From positions 177,235-241,234 of the forward strand of contig NZ_BAJY01000001.1 of the NCBI RefSeq assembly GCF_000613945.1: a stretch of DNA of 64,000 nucleotides, given 5' to 3'. This document shows, one piece after another, positions 15,184 through 23,275 of the stretch. Source of the DNA: Prevotella falsenii DSM 22864 = JCM 15124. Its GTDB lineage: Bacteria > Bacteroidota > Bacteroidia > Bacteroidales > Bacteroidaceae. The first letter of the stretch is position 1, and each line of letters opens with the position of its first letter. Below the pieces are notes generated by a model. The model did no database searches and was not told where the DNA came from. It saw nothing but the letters and a program-made list of their open reading frames with translations. Position numbers and translations under genes: made by a program.

Positions 15184-15698
15184 GCCGTTTCCTCCTTCTT
15201 GGGTTCTACATAGAAGGCTTCGTCCTGTACCACCTGAATGCCGCATTTGGCCATGCTATCCGCCATCTGTTCGGCATCACGGTCTGCAAGCAGCTTATCC
15301 TTGGCGATGTCCCAAGTCTGGCGTGCATAGTCAGGAAGGAACTCCTTAACCAGTTGCAGCGCGCTTGCCCATGTAAAGCCTTTGAGGGTCTTCAGCTTCG
15401 GCGTGCCCGTGCGGAAGCCTATCACACCGTGCGCCATGTCGAGGCTCTTCTTCTTGGTGAACAGCTCGGATTGGTTCTCCGTGGCGAATGCCTGAAGAGT
15501 GTCGAACGCCTTGTCGCGCTCCTCCGAGAGGGTGGCTATCTTATCGGCATACTTCTCACGGTACTTGGCACATTGCAATTCGATGTCCGCATTGATTTTC
15601 TGCAACTGTGCATCGCTCTTGGCGTAGGTTGCAAACGCTTCATCGGCGGCTTCTCTTCTCACGCCGGTAATGATTACTTTTTTCTTTCTTGTTGCCAT
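15180..15698 (-). CDS. gam: Mu Gam-like host-nuclease inhibitor
   Basis: 172 residues. Gam binds the ends of double-stranded phage DNA and blocks host exonucleases; it is related to Ku. The central coiled coil (about residues 28-70: LQKINADIELQCAKYREKYADKIATL) and the LDMAHGVIGFRTGTPKLKTLKGFTW motif are characteristic. The C-terminal end is acidic. Its place between the transposase genes and late genes matches Mu. Confidence 0.9.
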   Translation of the reverse strand: MATRKKKVIITGVRREAADEAFATYAKSDAQLQKINADIELQCAKYREKYADKIATLSEERDKAFDTLQAFATENQSELFTKKKSLDMAHGVIGFRTGTPKLKTLKGFTWASALQLVKEFLPDYARQTWDIAKDKLLADRDAEQMADSMAKCGIQVVQDEAFYVEPKKEETA

Positions 15699-15727
15699 TG
15701 TATTTTCTTTTTTATAGGTTGATAAAA

Positions 15728-15886
15728 CTAATCTTCTATGTCGGGCGACCAGTTCAACTGCTGGCGTTCCTCTTCAAGCTCAAAGGAGAGTTGCTCAAGG
15801 CAGTTGTCATACTCCGCTTCGCTTAAGCCCTCCGTGAGTTCCTTGATGTGCTCCATCGCACGCTTTACAAATTCTCTTGGTGTCAT
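15728..15886 (-). CDS. small acidic helical phage protein
   Basis: 52 residues: MTPREFVKRAMEHIKELTEG then CLEQLSFELEEERQQLNWSPDIED. Helical and acidic. It lies 5 bases after the stop of the preceding gene and 29 bases before Gam, in the same leftward operon. No family recognised. Confidence 0.45.
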   Translation of the reverse strand: MTPREFVKRAMEHIKELTEGLSEAEYDNCLEQLSFELEEERQQLNWSPDIED

Positions 15887-15891
15887 ATTCA

Positions 15892-16365
15892 TTAACTTTC
15901 TGCTATATTACCCATCGGGACATAAACAAATGAGGTCGCATTCTTCTGCTCTTCCCGTGCTTGCTGTGGTTTAAGGCCACCCTTGCGCTTGATTGTCCTC
16001 AGCTTTACGGAGAGGTCCTCAAGTTCCTCTATGCTGATATTCCTGAAAGGCTTGCCGGCAAGACGGGAATTCAGGCAGAAGTTATCCACTCGTGCCCAGT
16101 CCGTGGTATCGATACCGAGCTGCTGCATCAGCTTCAGGCACACGCTGCGCTTTTGGCGGAGTTCTTTCCGGATTGCCTCTCTGCGCTCGTCAAAACCTGC
16201 CACTCGTTCCATATCGTTGCACATCGCATCGTACTCCTGTATGGAAGTCTCGTGCAGATGGACCGTCCGACCGTGGGTATATTGCTCTACAAGCGTTTCC
16301 TTATCCGCTCCGGGCAGCTTTTTCAGCAGACAGTAGAAACGCGCGTAGTTCCGTTCCGCTCCCAT
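15892..16365 (-). CDS. conserved Bacteroidetes phage protein, possibly GemA/gp16-like
   Basis: 157 residues from ATG 16365, which follows a GGAGGAG ribosome binding site. ERNYARFYCLLKKLPGADKETLV at the start recalls GemA-type early proteins, and the C-terminal block GIDTTDWARVDNFCLNSRLAGKPFRNIS then LRTIKRKGG resembles a conserved module of Bacteroidetes phages. In Mu, GemA/gp16 modulates host gene expression and DNA topology. The likeness is weak and the function is unproven. A longer upstream frame was rejected. Confidence 0.5.
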   Translation of the reverse strand: MGAERNYARFYCLLKKLPGADKETLVEQYTHGRTVHLHETSIQEYDAMCNDMERVAGFDERREAIRKELRQKRSVCLKLMQQLGIDTTDWARVDNFCLNSRLAGKPFRNISIEELEDLSVKLRTIKRKGGLKPQQAREEQKNATSFVYVPMGNIAES

Positions 16366-16628
16366 AGCTTCTCCTCCTTCCAGTCCTTGTATGCCATGCG
16401 GCCACAGGCTACGACCTCGGCCACGCTGTTCTTGAAAATATCGATGTCGAACAGTGGTGTGCCGTGTACACAAATGTACAGCCTGCTGTTGAATTCCATT
16501 ACCTGCACAGCTTCCCGTGCCTCTGCATCAAGTGCCGCCTGACGGTCTGCCTCGATACGCTCCGCACGCTGCTCGTGCCACACTTGAATACGCTTCTTGA
16601 TTTCGTCTAAAAAATTGCTCATTGTCAT
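16323..16628 (-). CDS. small phage protein, unknown function
   Basis: 101 residues: an N-terminal helix MTMSNFLDEIKKRIQVWHEQRAERI, an Ala/Glu-rich linker, and a beta-rich FNSRLYICVHGTPLFDIDIF block. Soluble. Overlaps the next gene by 43 bases. A second ATG at 16622 is an equally good start. No family recognised. Confidence 0.5.
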   Translation of the reverse strand: MTMSNFLDEIKKRIQVWHEQRAERIEADRQAALDAEAREAVQVMEFNSRLYICVHGTPLFDIDIFKNSVAEVVACGRMAYKDWKEEKLWERNGTTRVSTVC

Positions 16629-16640
16629 ATTGATTAAAGA

Positions 16641-16877
16641 TTATACATTGTCTGATGCTCTCCACTCAACGGTTATCACTGCGTCGAGCCTGCCGCTGCC
16701 CTTGCATATCGGGCACTCTTGCTTGTAGCGTTCCTGCCACTCATCTTCCTGCCAATGGTAGCCGTTTCCTTGACAGTAAGGACAACTGTGCCCACGGCTC
16801 TCAATGCGGTCTGTCATACGCCCACCCGGACTCATACGTCCCGGAGTGATTTCAATCATCCGCCTTTCCTTACTCAT
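16641..16877 (-). CDS. small zinc-finger phage protein (CxxCxGxG type)
   Basis: 78 residues with CPYCQGNGYHW and CPICKGSGRLD, 22 residues apart, a DnaJ-like zinc pair like that at 14989. N-terminal MIEITPGRMSPGGRMTDR may be flexible. Its ATG overlaps the stop of the next upstream zinc protein. Function unknown; repeated small zinc proteins in an early operon suggest DNA or RNA handling. Confidence 0.55.
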   Translation of the reverse strand: MSKERRMIEITPGRMSPGGRMTDRIESRGHSCPYCQGNGYHWQEDEWQERYKQECPICKGSGRLDAVITVEWRASDNV

Positions 16878-17031
16878 AGCGATCTTGTTCTGATAGTCTT
16901 ATTCTTTCGGGCAGTACCACGGTATAGTTGCAATATCGGCAGCACCGTCCTTCCGTTCTCACGGGATAGGGATTATTACCCATCCCCTCTATCTCTTTGC
17001 CGCAGATGCAGCATTTTTCTTTCTCGTCCAT
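16870..17031 (-). CDS. very small zinc-ribbon phage protein
   Basis: 53 residues with CCICGK near the N-terminus and RCCRYCNY about 22 residues later, a four-Cys zinc ribbon. It starts two bases after the stop of the ATPase gene and overlaps the next zinc-protein gene by eight bases. The overlapping tight spacing argues that it is a real gene despite its size. Confidence 0.5.
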   Translation of the reverse strand: MDEKEKCCICGKEIEGMGNNPYPVRTEGRCCRYCNYTVVLPERIRLSEQDRYE

Positions 17032-17032
17032 A

Positions 17033-17668
17033 TCACAGATTGTTACTTGTTTTCAATATACCTTCTTTCCAGACTACATAATGGTTTCCGGCTTCACCGA
17101 TTGACCTGCCCAAGCAGTAGGCTTTGTAACCCATCACACGAACCTTCATATCGCAGATATACCTGAGCCGTCGTGCCGGTTTGCCTGTTGGCTCACTTTT
17201 GTCTTCCTGACTGATGAAGATGAAGCACTTGCGATTGAAACGGCGCATCAAGGCAACAGCAGCAGGATAAGTCCATCCGAAATCGTCGTATGCCACTTGA
17301 TAAGAGTCCACGATAATGAATTTCGGGGATTTGGGTTTGGCAAGCCGCTCGGAAAGCTCTTCTATCGAATCATCCGTTACAACCCGAAATCGTCCCTGTA
17401 CCTCGTTCATGTTCAAATAGCCCATACGACGCTGGAAACTTTGGTTTACACGTTCCTCATAGCTCATATAGAGAACGGAACCGTACTTGCAGAGCTCCTT
17501 GCCCAGCTGCATTACGAATGAGCTTTTACCCTGCGCACTTGCCCCACTGATGAACCAAGAGGCGTTTTCGGCAGGGAAGCCGAACGGCTCACTCCACTGC
17601 TCACCCCAAGGCAATGTTACCCATTTCTTGGCTGCAATCTCTTTCGGACTGTACGCTCGCTTTGTCAT
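17033..17668 (-). CDS. phage RecA-like ATPase
   Basis: 211 residues. Walker A is ISGASAQGKSSFVMQ (about residues 41-55) and Walker B is KFIIVDSYQVAY. MSYEERVNQSFQRRMG and ICDMKVRVMGYKAY lie around the core, a pattern of RecA/KaiC/DnaB-type ATPases. It is distinct from the MuB-like ATPase at 18108. A role in phage replication, such as helicase loading or strand handling, is inferred. Start taken at ATG 17668, three bases after the previous stop. Confidence 0.7.
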   Translation of the reverse strand: MTKRAYSPKEIAAKKWVTLPWGEQWSEPFGFPAENASWFISGASAQGKSSFVMQLGKELCKYGSVLYMSYEERVNQSFQRRMGYLNMNEVQGRFRVVTDDSIEELSERLAKPKSPKFIIVDSYQVAYDDFGWTYPAAVALMRRFNRKCFIFISQEDKSEPTGKPARRLRYICDMKVRVMGYKAYCLGRSIGEAGNHYVVWKEGILKTSNNL

Positions 17669-17670
17669 AC

Positions 17671-17907
17671 CTACTTTTTCAGAACCTCTATTAAGTAATC
17701 GGCAGCCACACGAGATAACCATGCCACACTTCGGAATACATCTGCTGCAGTATTATCACCCTCTAATTTTGTCTGTTGGCAAGTTTGAACATAAAGGTCT
17801 TTAGCTATCTCATACCTGCGCTGTTCCCAGTCTATCTCATTAGCCTTTGCCAATTCTTTTCGGATACCGATAACGGCTTCCATAGCCTCCATTTCTATTT
17901 TCGTCAT
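17671..17907 (-). CDS. small helical phage protein, unknown function
   Basis: 78 residues from ATG 17907: MTKIEMEAMEAVIGIRKELAKAN then WLSRVAADYLIEVLKK, mainly helical and charged. An alternative TTG start at 17916 overlaps the previous stop. No family recognised. Part of the early operon. Confidence 0.45.
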   Translation of the reverse strand: MTKIEMEAMEAVIGIRKELAKANEIDWEQRRYEIAKDLYVQTCQQTKLEGDNTAADVFRSVAWLSRVAADYLIEVLKK

Positions 17908-17908
17908 A

Positions 17909-18106
17909 TCACCCAAGTAAAATAGTTAGTCCCTTGTCTGTAATCTCCACATCATTGCGGTCAAAATCACATTCCTCATCATTATTTTCATCATAGTATC
18001 TGAAGAAATCGTTAATCTGACCTTCTGCGTATTCTCTCAATTCTCCAAGATTGGTATCCTCGGGAACATACCCTGTATACTTCATTACAATGCTTACACG
18101 TTTCAT
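17909..18106 (-). CDS. small acidic phage protein, unknown function
   Basis: 65 residues: MKRVSIVMKYTGYVPEDTNLG followed by an acidic stretch with YYDENNDEECDFDRNDVEI, and a C-terminal ITDKGLTILLG. Ribosome binding site AAAGGAG lies a few bases upstream. The acidic, DNA-mimic-like composition is notable in an early phage protein, but function is unknown. Confidence 0.5.
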   Translation of the reverse strand: MKRVSIVMKYTGYVPEDTNLGELREYAEGQINDFFRYYDENNDEECDFDRNDVEITDKGLTILLG

Positions 18107-18107
18107 A

Positions 18108-18982
18108 TCATGCTCCTTTCTTTAGTTTTTCTATTTCTGTATATACTCGCCTCAGACCGCCACCGCTCTTGCGTACTATCTGACCAATGTCCGTGCCTTT
18201 CGGTGCGTTCACGCTGGCCACGGCACGGGCTTGCTCCAACAGGAACTCCCTACGGTCATCTTCTTGGTCAGGCGTTACACGGCTGTACTTACCGCCATAG
18301 CGTGAGAATATCTCGCATAGCCCACTTTCTGATGTTCCACCATTCTGTTGATTTTGGCACGCAGTCCGTCTGCTCCCATCATATACCAGCCACAGCACAT
18401 TTCCGTTGCGTTCCACAATGCCTTCAGTTCAAGGAAAGCCTCGTACTGCAAGTCCCCAGCTTCGTCCAGCACTACCAACGGACGCTCCATCGAGCGTAGA
18501 TAATACACGAGATCCTCGTAGGTGTCCTGATACTTGCCGCTGATGCCGACACCGAACTCCTGTGCTATCTTCTTTACCAGCGCACGCTTGGTCTTTACCT
18601 GTGAGCAGTCCACATACACGGCATTGCGGTGCTCGTTCACATACCAGCGCGCTGTATAGGTCTTACCAATGTTGGGCAGGTCGCAGAGTATCACGCTTAG
18701 GCTACGCTCTTGACACGCCTCCATCTGCAGGCTGATATATTTGAAAGTCTCCGTCTGTGCACCTTTCCACTCAATCGTCTCTCGGAGGTTCACATCCAGC
18801 CTCCGGGCAATGTTCACCCAGTTGGCATCGCTCAGTGCTTTCTCCGTCTGACCTTTTTTCAATCCGTTATAGACACTTGGAGAGATACCCAGTGCCGATG
18901 CGTGTTTCGCATCGCTTGGATAATTCCTGCGGTTGGCTGCTATCGCCTCCAATATCCGCTGTTTTTGAGTCTCACTAATCAT
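18108..18982 (-). CDS. MuB-like transposition ATPase; one-base frameshift
   Basis: MuB binds target DNA as an ATP-dependent filament and delivers it to the transposase. The N-terminal HTH (about residues 15-60: DAKHASALGISPSVYNGLKKG) resembles MuB's DNA-binding part. Walker A is DLPNIGKTYTAR and Walker B is PLVVLDEAGDL. The frame fails near 18303, after QKVGYA; the true C-terminus (EIFSRYGGKYSRVTPDQ to EIEKLKKGA) reads in another frame. One extra C or G near 18302 joins them into 291 residues, close to MuB. Lies directly after the transposase gene. Confidence 0.85.
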
Positions 18983-19007
18983 ATTCTAATGGCATTTTAA
19001 CGTTATT

Positions 19008-20999
19008 CTATATATCTGCGACTGCTCTGTCGGATGCGCTTGGCAATGGCATTTGGGGCTTGTATTCCGGAGGAACGGAGGCTTTTAGTTCCTGTACCTC
19101 CTGCTGTGCCTGTTGGCTCGGTTTCAGTATTCCCAGTCTGTCGATGGCGTTGTCCTCGATGTACTTGTTAAACTTGGCTATCTTCTTCTGTTGCTTCACA
19201 AAGGCAGCCTTGTCCTCTTCTGTTTGCTCGGCCATTACTCTGTTGAAGGTCTGTACCTTCTCCACTCTGTCGATGTACTTGTCGCCTTGAAAAATGAACA
19301 CCTCGGTGACTTTGCCTTCCTCGTCGGGCAGCCAATAGGCGGTAACCTTGTAATTGTTAGGGGTAAGTTTCTCCAATACACTAGTATCGCTCAGCCACCA
19401 GTCCTCGTATGCTACCCTTACGGTAGAGTTCCTTCGGATGCTCGTATCGACGTGCTCCCCTATATGGCGGGCCAGCGTCAGCTTATCCAAAGGAAGCAGA
19501 GTAGGATTGATGCGTTCACAGAGAACGTCCCACCTCGTCATTCCGGGGAACTTCTTCTGGTTGGGGTGCAAGGCGTGGTTCCATTCGTAGGTGTCCGCCT
19601 TATCGTCGGCAACCAGCTGCTCATAGCTGAAGTATTCCTTGTCCTCGTACAGTTCGTTTGTCTCGTCGCTGATCTTCTTGTACTCCTGACGCCATTTGCC
19701 CTTGCCGTAGAAGCGGCCGATGCCCTCGTGGTTCTTGTGGATGATGCTGCGCTTCTTCGCACCGTTCAATGGCTCGGCATATTTCTCCTGAGAGTTCTGC
19801 GGAGCACAGAAACGTACGAACGGGAAGGCGACGCCGGCTTGCAGGAAGCCGTCCTTGTACTGTGTCATCAGATGGTTCTCCACCTCTATGCCTGCAGGCA
19901 TTCCCCAGCCGTGCCTTTCTATCAGGCGGAACATATCCCGGAAGCAGTCCACAACGAGGATCTCGTCTTTCTTACGCGCATAGCTCGCACCAACCACGCA
20001 CTGGCTTACCACATCGTAGGCATAGTAGGCGTGTACTCTCTGCTTCGTGTCCTTCAGCTTGCGCGTCAGGTCCACGTCGTCCATTGTTATCTGCGAGAGT
20101 GAGAAGTCGCCGCCATGACGGTGCATGTGGGGCATCTGCTCGTGCATAAACGTAGTGTACGACATCAGGGCATTGTTGATCAGCGTCTTGTTGTTCGGTT
20201 TGTTCAGCACGTTGTTTATGGTACTCTCGCTCAGGAATTTCGGCTCTCCGTTTTTGTCCGTGAAATCGTCAGGGTTGAACAGTTCACCAGTCTTCGGGTC
20301 AAATACATCAAGTTCACCGCAGACAAAGCTCAGGTACATCTCGTGTACGCTGCTGTTAAACGGTTTGTTCGGAAGCACGACGATACCGAGTATCAGGCGC
20401 TCAGTCTTGTAATCCACTTTCCTTGCGCTCTGATTGCCGAATTTGCCGCTAATAAGGCAGCCGTAGCCGTTGCGTTTGTAGTCGTTTACCTTCTTTCGGA
20501 AGCGTAGCGTACTGGCAGGGAGTGTGTGCCCCAGTTCCTCACGTAGGGTTTCAATGGTCTTGGTCATCATATCCCAGTTGTATTTACCACCGAAGAGGCG
20601 TTGGCTGTCTCTTGCTCGCTCATAGAGCTTGATGCAGCAGTTCAGCACCGAGGCATTGATGATGTACTCGCGTTTCTTTTTCTCGTCAAGGTCGATACCA
20701 GTTTTGCTGCGTTCATGGAAAAATGCAACGGCAGCTTGGTCCATTTCGTAATTGGAAAGTACCCACGTCTTGATGCGAACCTCGTCGCCACCGGGATACA
20801 TTTCCTCAACAGCCTCCTTGTATTTTGTCGGCAAACTGTCTATGGCAATCAGAGCACAACAGCCGTTCGCACCACCTCCACGACGGACAACGTCTATCTG
20901 ACCTTTCCAAGCCTTATATTTGTAATTAGGCTCGGTCATAATTCCGCTGTCCACAAGCTCGTGGTAGGATATGCAAAGTTTGTTACCGTAATACTCCAT
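19008..20999 (-). CDS. MuA-like phage transposase
   Basis: 663 residues, the length of MuA (663). It pairs phage ends, nicks them and joins them to target DNA. The DDE-type core contains QITMDDVDL (first Asp, about residue 305), PAGIEVENHL (about 371), where MuA has its second Asp, and KYAEPLNGAKKR (catalytic Glu, about 409). The N-terminal 200 residues should hold the end-binding domains; YPGGDEVRIKTWVLSNYEMDQ and a region before LREELGHTLPASTLRFR look HTH-like. The C-terminal part carries long helices. Starts 12 bases after the small regulator gene. Confidence 0.92.
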   Translation of the reverse strand: MEYYGNKLCISYHELVDSGIMTEPNYKYKAWKGQIDVVRRGGGANGCCALIAIDSLPTKYKEAVEEMYPGGDEVRIKTWVLSNYEMDQAAVAFFHERSKTGIDLDEKKKREYIINASVLNCCIKLYERARDSQRLFGGKYNWDMMTKTIETLREELGHTLPASTLRFRKKVNDYKRNGYGCLISGKFGNQSARKVDYKTERLILGIVVLPNKPFNSSVHEMYLSFVCGELDVFDPKTGELFNPDDFTDKNGEPKFLSESTINNVLNKPNNKTLINNALMSYTTFMHEQMPHMHRHGGDFSLSQITMDDVDLTRKLKDTKQRVHAYYAYDVVSQCVVGASYARKKDEILVVDCFRDMFRLIERHGWGMPAGIEVENHLMTQYKDGFLQAGVAFPFVRFCAPQNSQEKYAEPLNGAKKRSIIHKNHEGIGRFYGKGKWRQEYKKISDETNELYEDKEYFSYEQLVADDKADTYEWNHALHPNQKKFPGMTRWDVLCERINPTLLPLDKLTLARHIGEHVDTSIRRNSTVRVAYEDWWLSDTSVLEKLTPNNYKVTAYWLPDEEGKVTEVFIFQGDKYIDRVEKVQTFNRVMAEQTEEDKAAFVKQQKKIAKFNKYIEDNAIDRLGILKPSQQAQQEVQELKASVPPEYKPQMPLPSASDRAVADI

Positions 21000-21011
21000 A
21001 CTGCGCCTCCC

Positions 21012-21383
21012 TTACAAAGCCTTTGCGAATTCCTGCATAGAAGGAATCTCGCTCAGATAAACCTTGCTGTAATCCTTTCTTTTGGAACCCTTGAACAAGA
21101 TGATCCCCGTGCCAGTTGTCATGTTGGCTTCCAAAACAGCACCATTGCCAAAATACTGGCGCATCAGCCTCATGCCGTTTTCGGTAACATCATAGAAGAT
21201 TTCCTCCTCAGGTACAGAAGCCTCTATCCAGCCACCCTTCATTCTGACCGTGTGGCGGATTTTACGGGCAAGCTCGCTGTCGCTGTCAAAGCTCAACGCC
21301 CTGTTAACCATGCGTTCTGTTACTCCGAACGCTTTCATTAGCGTCCGTTTCACGTCCATTGTTGTTTGAATCTTACGTGCCAT
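21012..21383 (-). CDS. small early phage protein, likely DNA-binding
   Basis: 123 residues, first gene of the early operon: MARKIQTTMDVKRTLMKAFGVTERMVNRALSFDSDSEL suggests a HTH (about residues 9-35), followed by a beta-rich LFKGSKRKDYSKVYL end. Its place between the repressor and the transposase matches Mu Ner or a similar small regulator. The family is not recognised, so the Ner comparison is by position. Confidence 0.55.
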   Translation of the reverse strand: MARKIQTTMDVKRTLMKAFGVTERMVNRALSFDSDSELARKIRHTVRMKGGWIEASVPEEEIFYDVTENGMRLMRQYFGNGAVLEANMTTGTGIILFKGSKRKDYSKVYLSEIPSMQEFAKAL

Positions 21384-21449
21384 AATCTCACTTATTTTTA
21401 AGACTTAATATTTGCTAATCTCGGCTATTTTTCGTATTTTTGACCGCAC

Positions 21450-21520
21450 GTTCCATTGGAACACGCTGCAAAGGTATAGAGATTTTCTCTAACTACAAAA
21501 TATTTTTAGAGAATTTCTTT
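21450..21520. promoter_or_regulatory. early promoter and repressor operators
   Basis: Leftward promoter: TACCTTTGC (21476-21468, minus strand) matches TAnnTTTG and is followed by AGCGTGTTC within a GTTCCATTGGAAC palindrome (21450-21462). A perfect operator, TAGAGA-TTT-TCTCTA (21477-21491), touches the -7 box on its upstream side, and a weaker half-match, AGAGAATTTCTTT, lies at 21508-21520 near the repressor start. Binding of the repressor here would shut the early operon and could autoregulate. Confidence 0.7.
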
Positions 21521-21536
21521 GTTAAAAATTAGAGTT

Positions 21537-22181
21537 ATGACCGTAAAAGACAGAATAAAGGAATATTGTAAAGAACAGAAAACAACTGTTTCTGCATTTG
21601 AGGAAAGCATTGGAGTTTCTAATGGTTATGTCAATTCCATTAGTAAAAGCATAGGTATTGATAAAATTAGCACCATAATAGAGAAATACTCTAATATAAA
21701 TATCGAATGGCTACTCACAGGTAAAGGAAATATGCTTAAGAGCAAGGACACTGTAGAGGCGGTATCTTCAATAGTCAGTTATGATCCTAAAGTGGGACAG
21801 CCTTATTATGATGTAGATTTCCTTGGTGGTTTTAGTGAGGTCTACAATTCGCAAGTATCATTACCAGACCGCAACATTATTGTACCAGGTTTTGACAGAG
21901 CAAATCTATGGTGTAATGTTACTGGACACTCTATGGAACCACAAATAAGCCATGGTGATATTATAGCTTTACGACCATGCACAATCAACGACATTCAATA
22001 TGGCGAAATGTATGCTGTAGTTCTTGACACAATTCGTACTATTAAGATTCTACGGCGAGGTTCGTCTCCTAAGCATCTCCGATACGTTCCTATAAATCCT
22101 AATTTCGATGAACAGGAGTTTGAGGTTAAACGTATCATAAGTATTTTTGAGGTGGTTGGTAGTATCAGTAAATTTTTCTAA
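21537..22181 (+). CDS. S24-type phage repressor (CI/LexA-like)
   Basis: 214 residues. N-terminal HTH (about residues 15-50: TTVSAFEESIGVSNGYVNSIS) and a C-terminal S24 peptidase domain with WCNVTGHSMEPQISHGDII, containing the catalytic Ser (GHSMEP), and YAVVLDTIRTIKILRRG, with the position of the catalytic Lys. It would self-cleave on RecA activation and induce the prophage, unlike Mu's c repressor. Start at ATG 21537; a TTG frame to 21519 is less likely. The INIEWLLTGKGNM link after the HTH is typical of Bacteroidetes repressors. Confidence 0.9.
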   Translation: MTVKDRIKEYCKEQKTTVSAFEESIGVSNGYVNSISKSIGIDKISTIIEKYSNINIEWLLTGKGNMLKSKDTVEAVSSIVSYDPKVGQPYYDVDFLGGFSEVYNSQVSLPDRNIIVPGFDRANLWCNVTGHSMEPQISHGDIIALRPCTINDIQYGEMYAVVLDTIRTIKILRRGSSPKHLRYVPINPNFDEQEFEVKRIISIFEVVGSISKFF

Positions 22182-22194
22182 ATACAACTATTTT

Positions 22195-22887
22195 ATGGCT
22201 ATAATTTTTATTATCATCGGTTGCTTGATTTTGTATGCCATATACAAGAATTTCAAAGCGAAAGGTCTTACGCATAAAGATGATGCAAATATAAAGGTGC
22301 ATATTCTTACCTCAACTGATGGTGAAACTTTTCATGAATCCAAAGACAGCGACTATAAATCTCATCGAGAACAAATGAAGTTGAGAGATAAAAGACGTGA
22401 GAGGAAGCATACCATTTGGAGTGTGTTACGTTTCATGGTTACATACAAGTCTTTGATGGCTGAAACTACAAATTTCTATCAATTTAGGGACAATTACGCC
22501 GCCTTTAAGACAGCAAAAGGAGAAATGCGTAAAAGGCATCCGAACATAAACGCATTAAACACAGCCATTAGATTTTGCCGTATGGAATACTTTTATGAAA
22601 CTTGTGATCACAAACTTACAGATAATGATATTGAATCCTTATATAAATGGAGAGAACTGAATATTAATGAAGAGGAACTATTGAACAATGTCCTTACTTC
22701 TTTCGAGATGTATTGGAAAGAGGTTCTCGACTCTTATGTTCGACCATCTGCGCGGACTAATCGTATAAACTACCTCATTCAGGAATTGGCAAATATTAGG
22801 GAAATGAAAGAGCTGCAACCGTATCCGATTATTCTAAGTCGAATAGACCAGATGCAACAGCAATACAATGATATACTGTATTCATAA
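22195..22887 (+). CDS. phage membrane-anchored protein next to repressor
   Basis: 230 residues with one N-terminal membrane helix (MAIIFIIIGCLILYAIYKNF) and a large cytoplasmic helical domain with basic stretches (MKLRDKRRERKHTIW). It starts 13 bases after the repressor stop, so it is made during lysogeny. Lysogenic membrane proteins beside the repressor often alter the host surface or block superinfection; that role is inference. The ATG 22195 was chosen because the longer frame overlaps the repressor gene. Confidence 0.6.
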   Translation: MAIIFIIIGCLILYAIYKNFKAKGLTHKDDANIKVHILTSTDGETFHESKDSDYKSHREQMKLRDKRRERKHTIWSVLRFMVTYKSLMAETTNFYQFRDNYAAFKTAKGEMRKRHPNINALNTAIRFCRMEYFYETCDHKLTDNDIESLYKWRELNINEEELLNNVLTSFEMYWKEVLDSYVRPSARTNRINYLIQELANIREMKELQPYPIILSRIDQMQQQYNDILYS

Positions 22888-22899
22888 AACAACGAGAAG

Positions 22900-23275
22900 T
22901 AACCCCAGCACTCCCTCAGTCCCTCTCACTTCTTACTCCCCCCCCCTGTTTTACACCAGAAAAACAGCAAACAACCTGATATATAGTTATTTAATAAGGT
23001 GAAACTAAAAAAGTAGTGGCATTTAGGGGGGGGCTATCAATACTAAAAACGCACTTATCTTTGAAAAAGTGGTATTTTACCACCCTTGTATCGCACCCTA
23101 TCAAAACCTACTTTACTAACCCCAGTTATCGAAAAAACTAACCCCACTTTTTAACCCCACCTTTAACCCCAGTACCTAAAATTGTCCAAAAATGCATAAA
23201 AAAGAGTGGCAAAACCAGTATGATTTTACCACCCTCTCAAACGGCGTTTTAATGCCATTCTAAGCCCTTTCTTTC
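22900..23275. repeat. TAACCCCA repeats in a 388-bp intergenic region
   Basis: TAACCCCA(G/C) occurs at 22900, 23117, 23139, 23152 and 23164, always on the + strand; the last four are clustered within 56 bases at spacings of 22, 13 and 12. Two GTGG...CCAC inverted motifs with A/T centres lie nearby (23068-23084 and 23205-23233). C-runs of seven and G-runs of eight flank the region. No gene seen. Possible regulator or transposase-enhancer sites. Confidence 0.5.

Noticed and set aside
19113..20102. 329-residue + strand frame
   Set aside because: Antisense of the transposase gene.
23117..23172. CRISPR array
   Set aside because: The TAACCCCA units are only 8-9 bases with 3-13 base gaps; no repeat-spacer structure and no cas genes.
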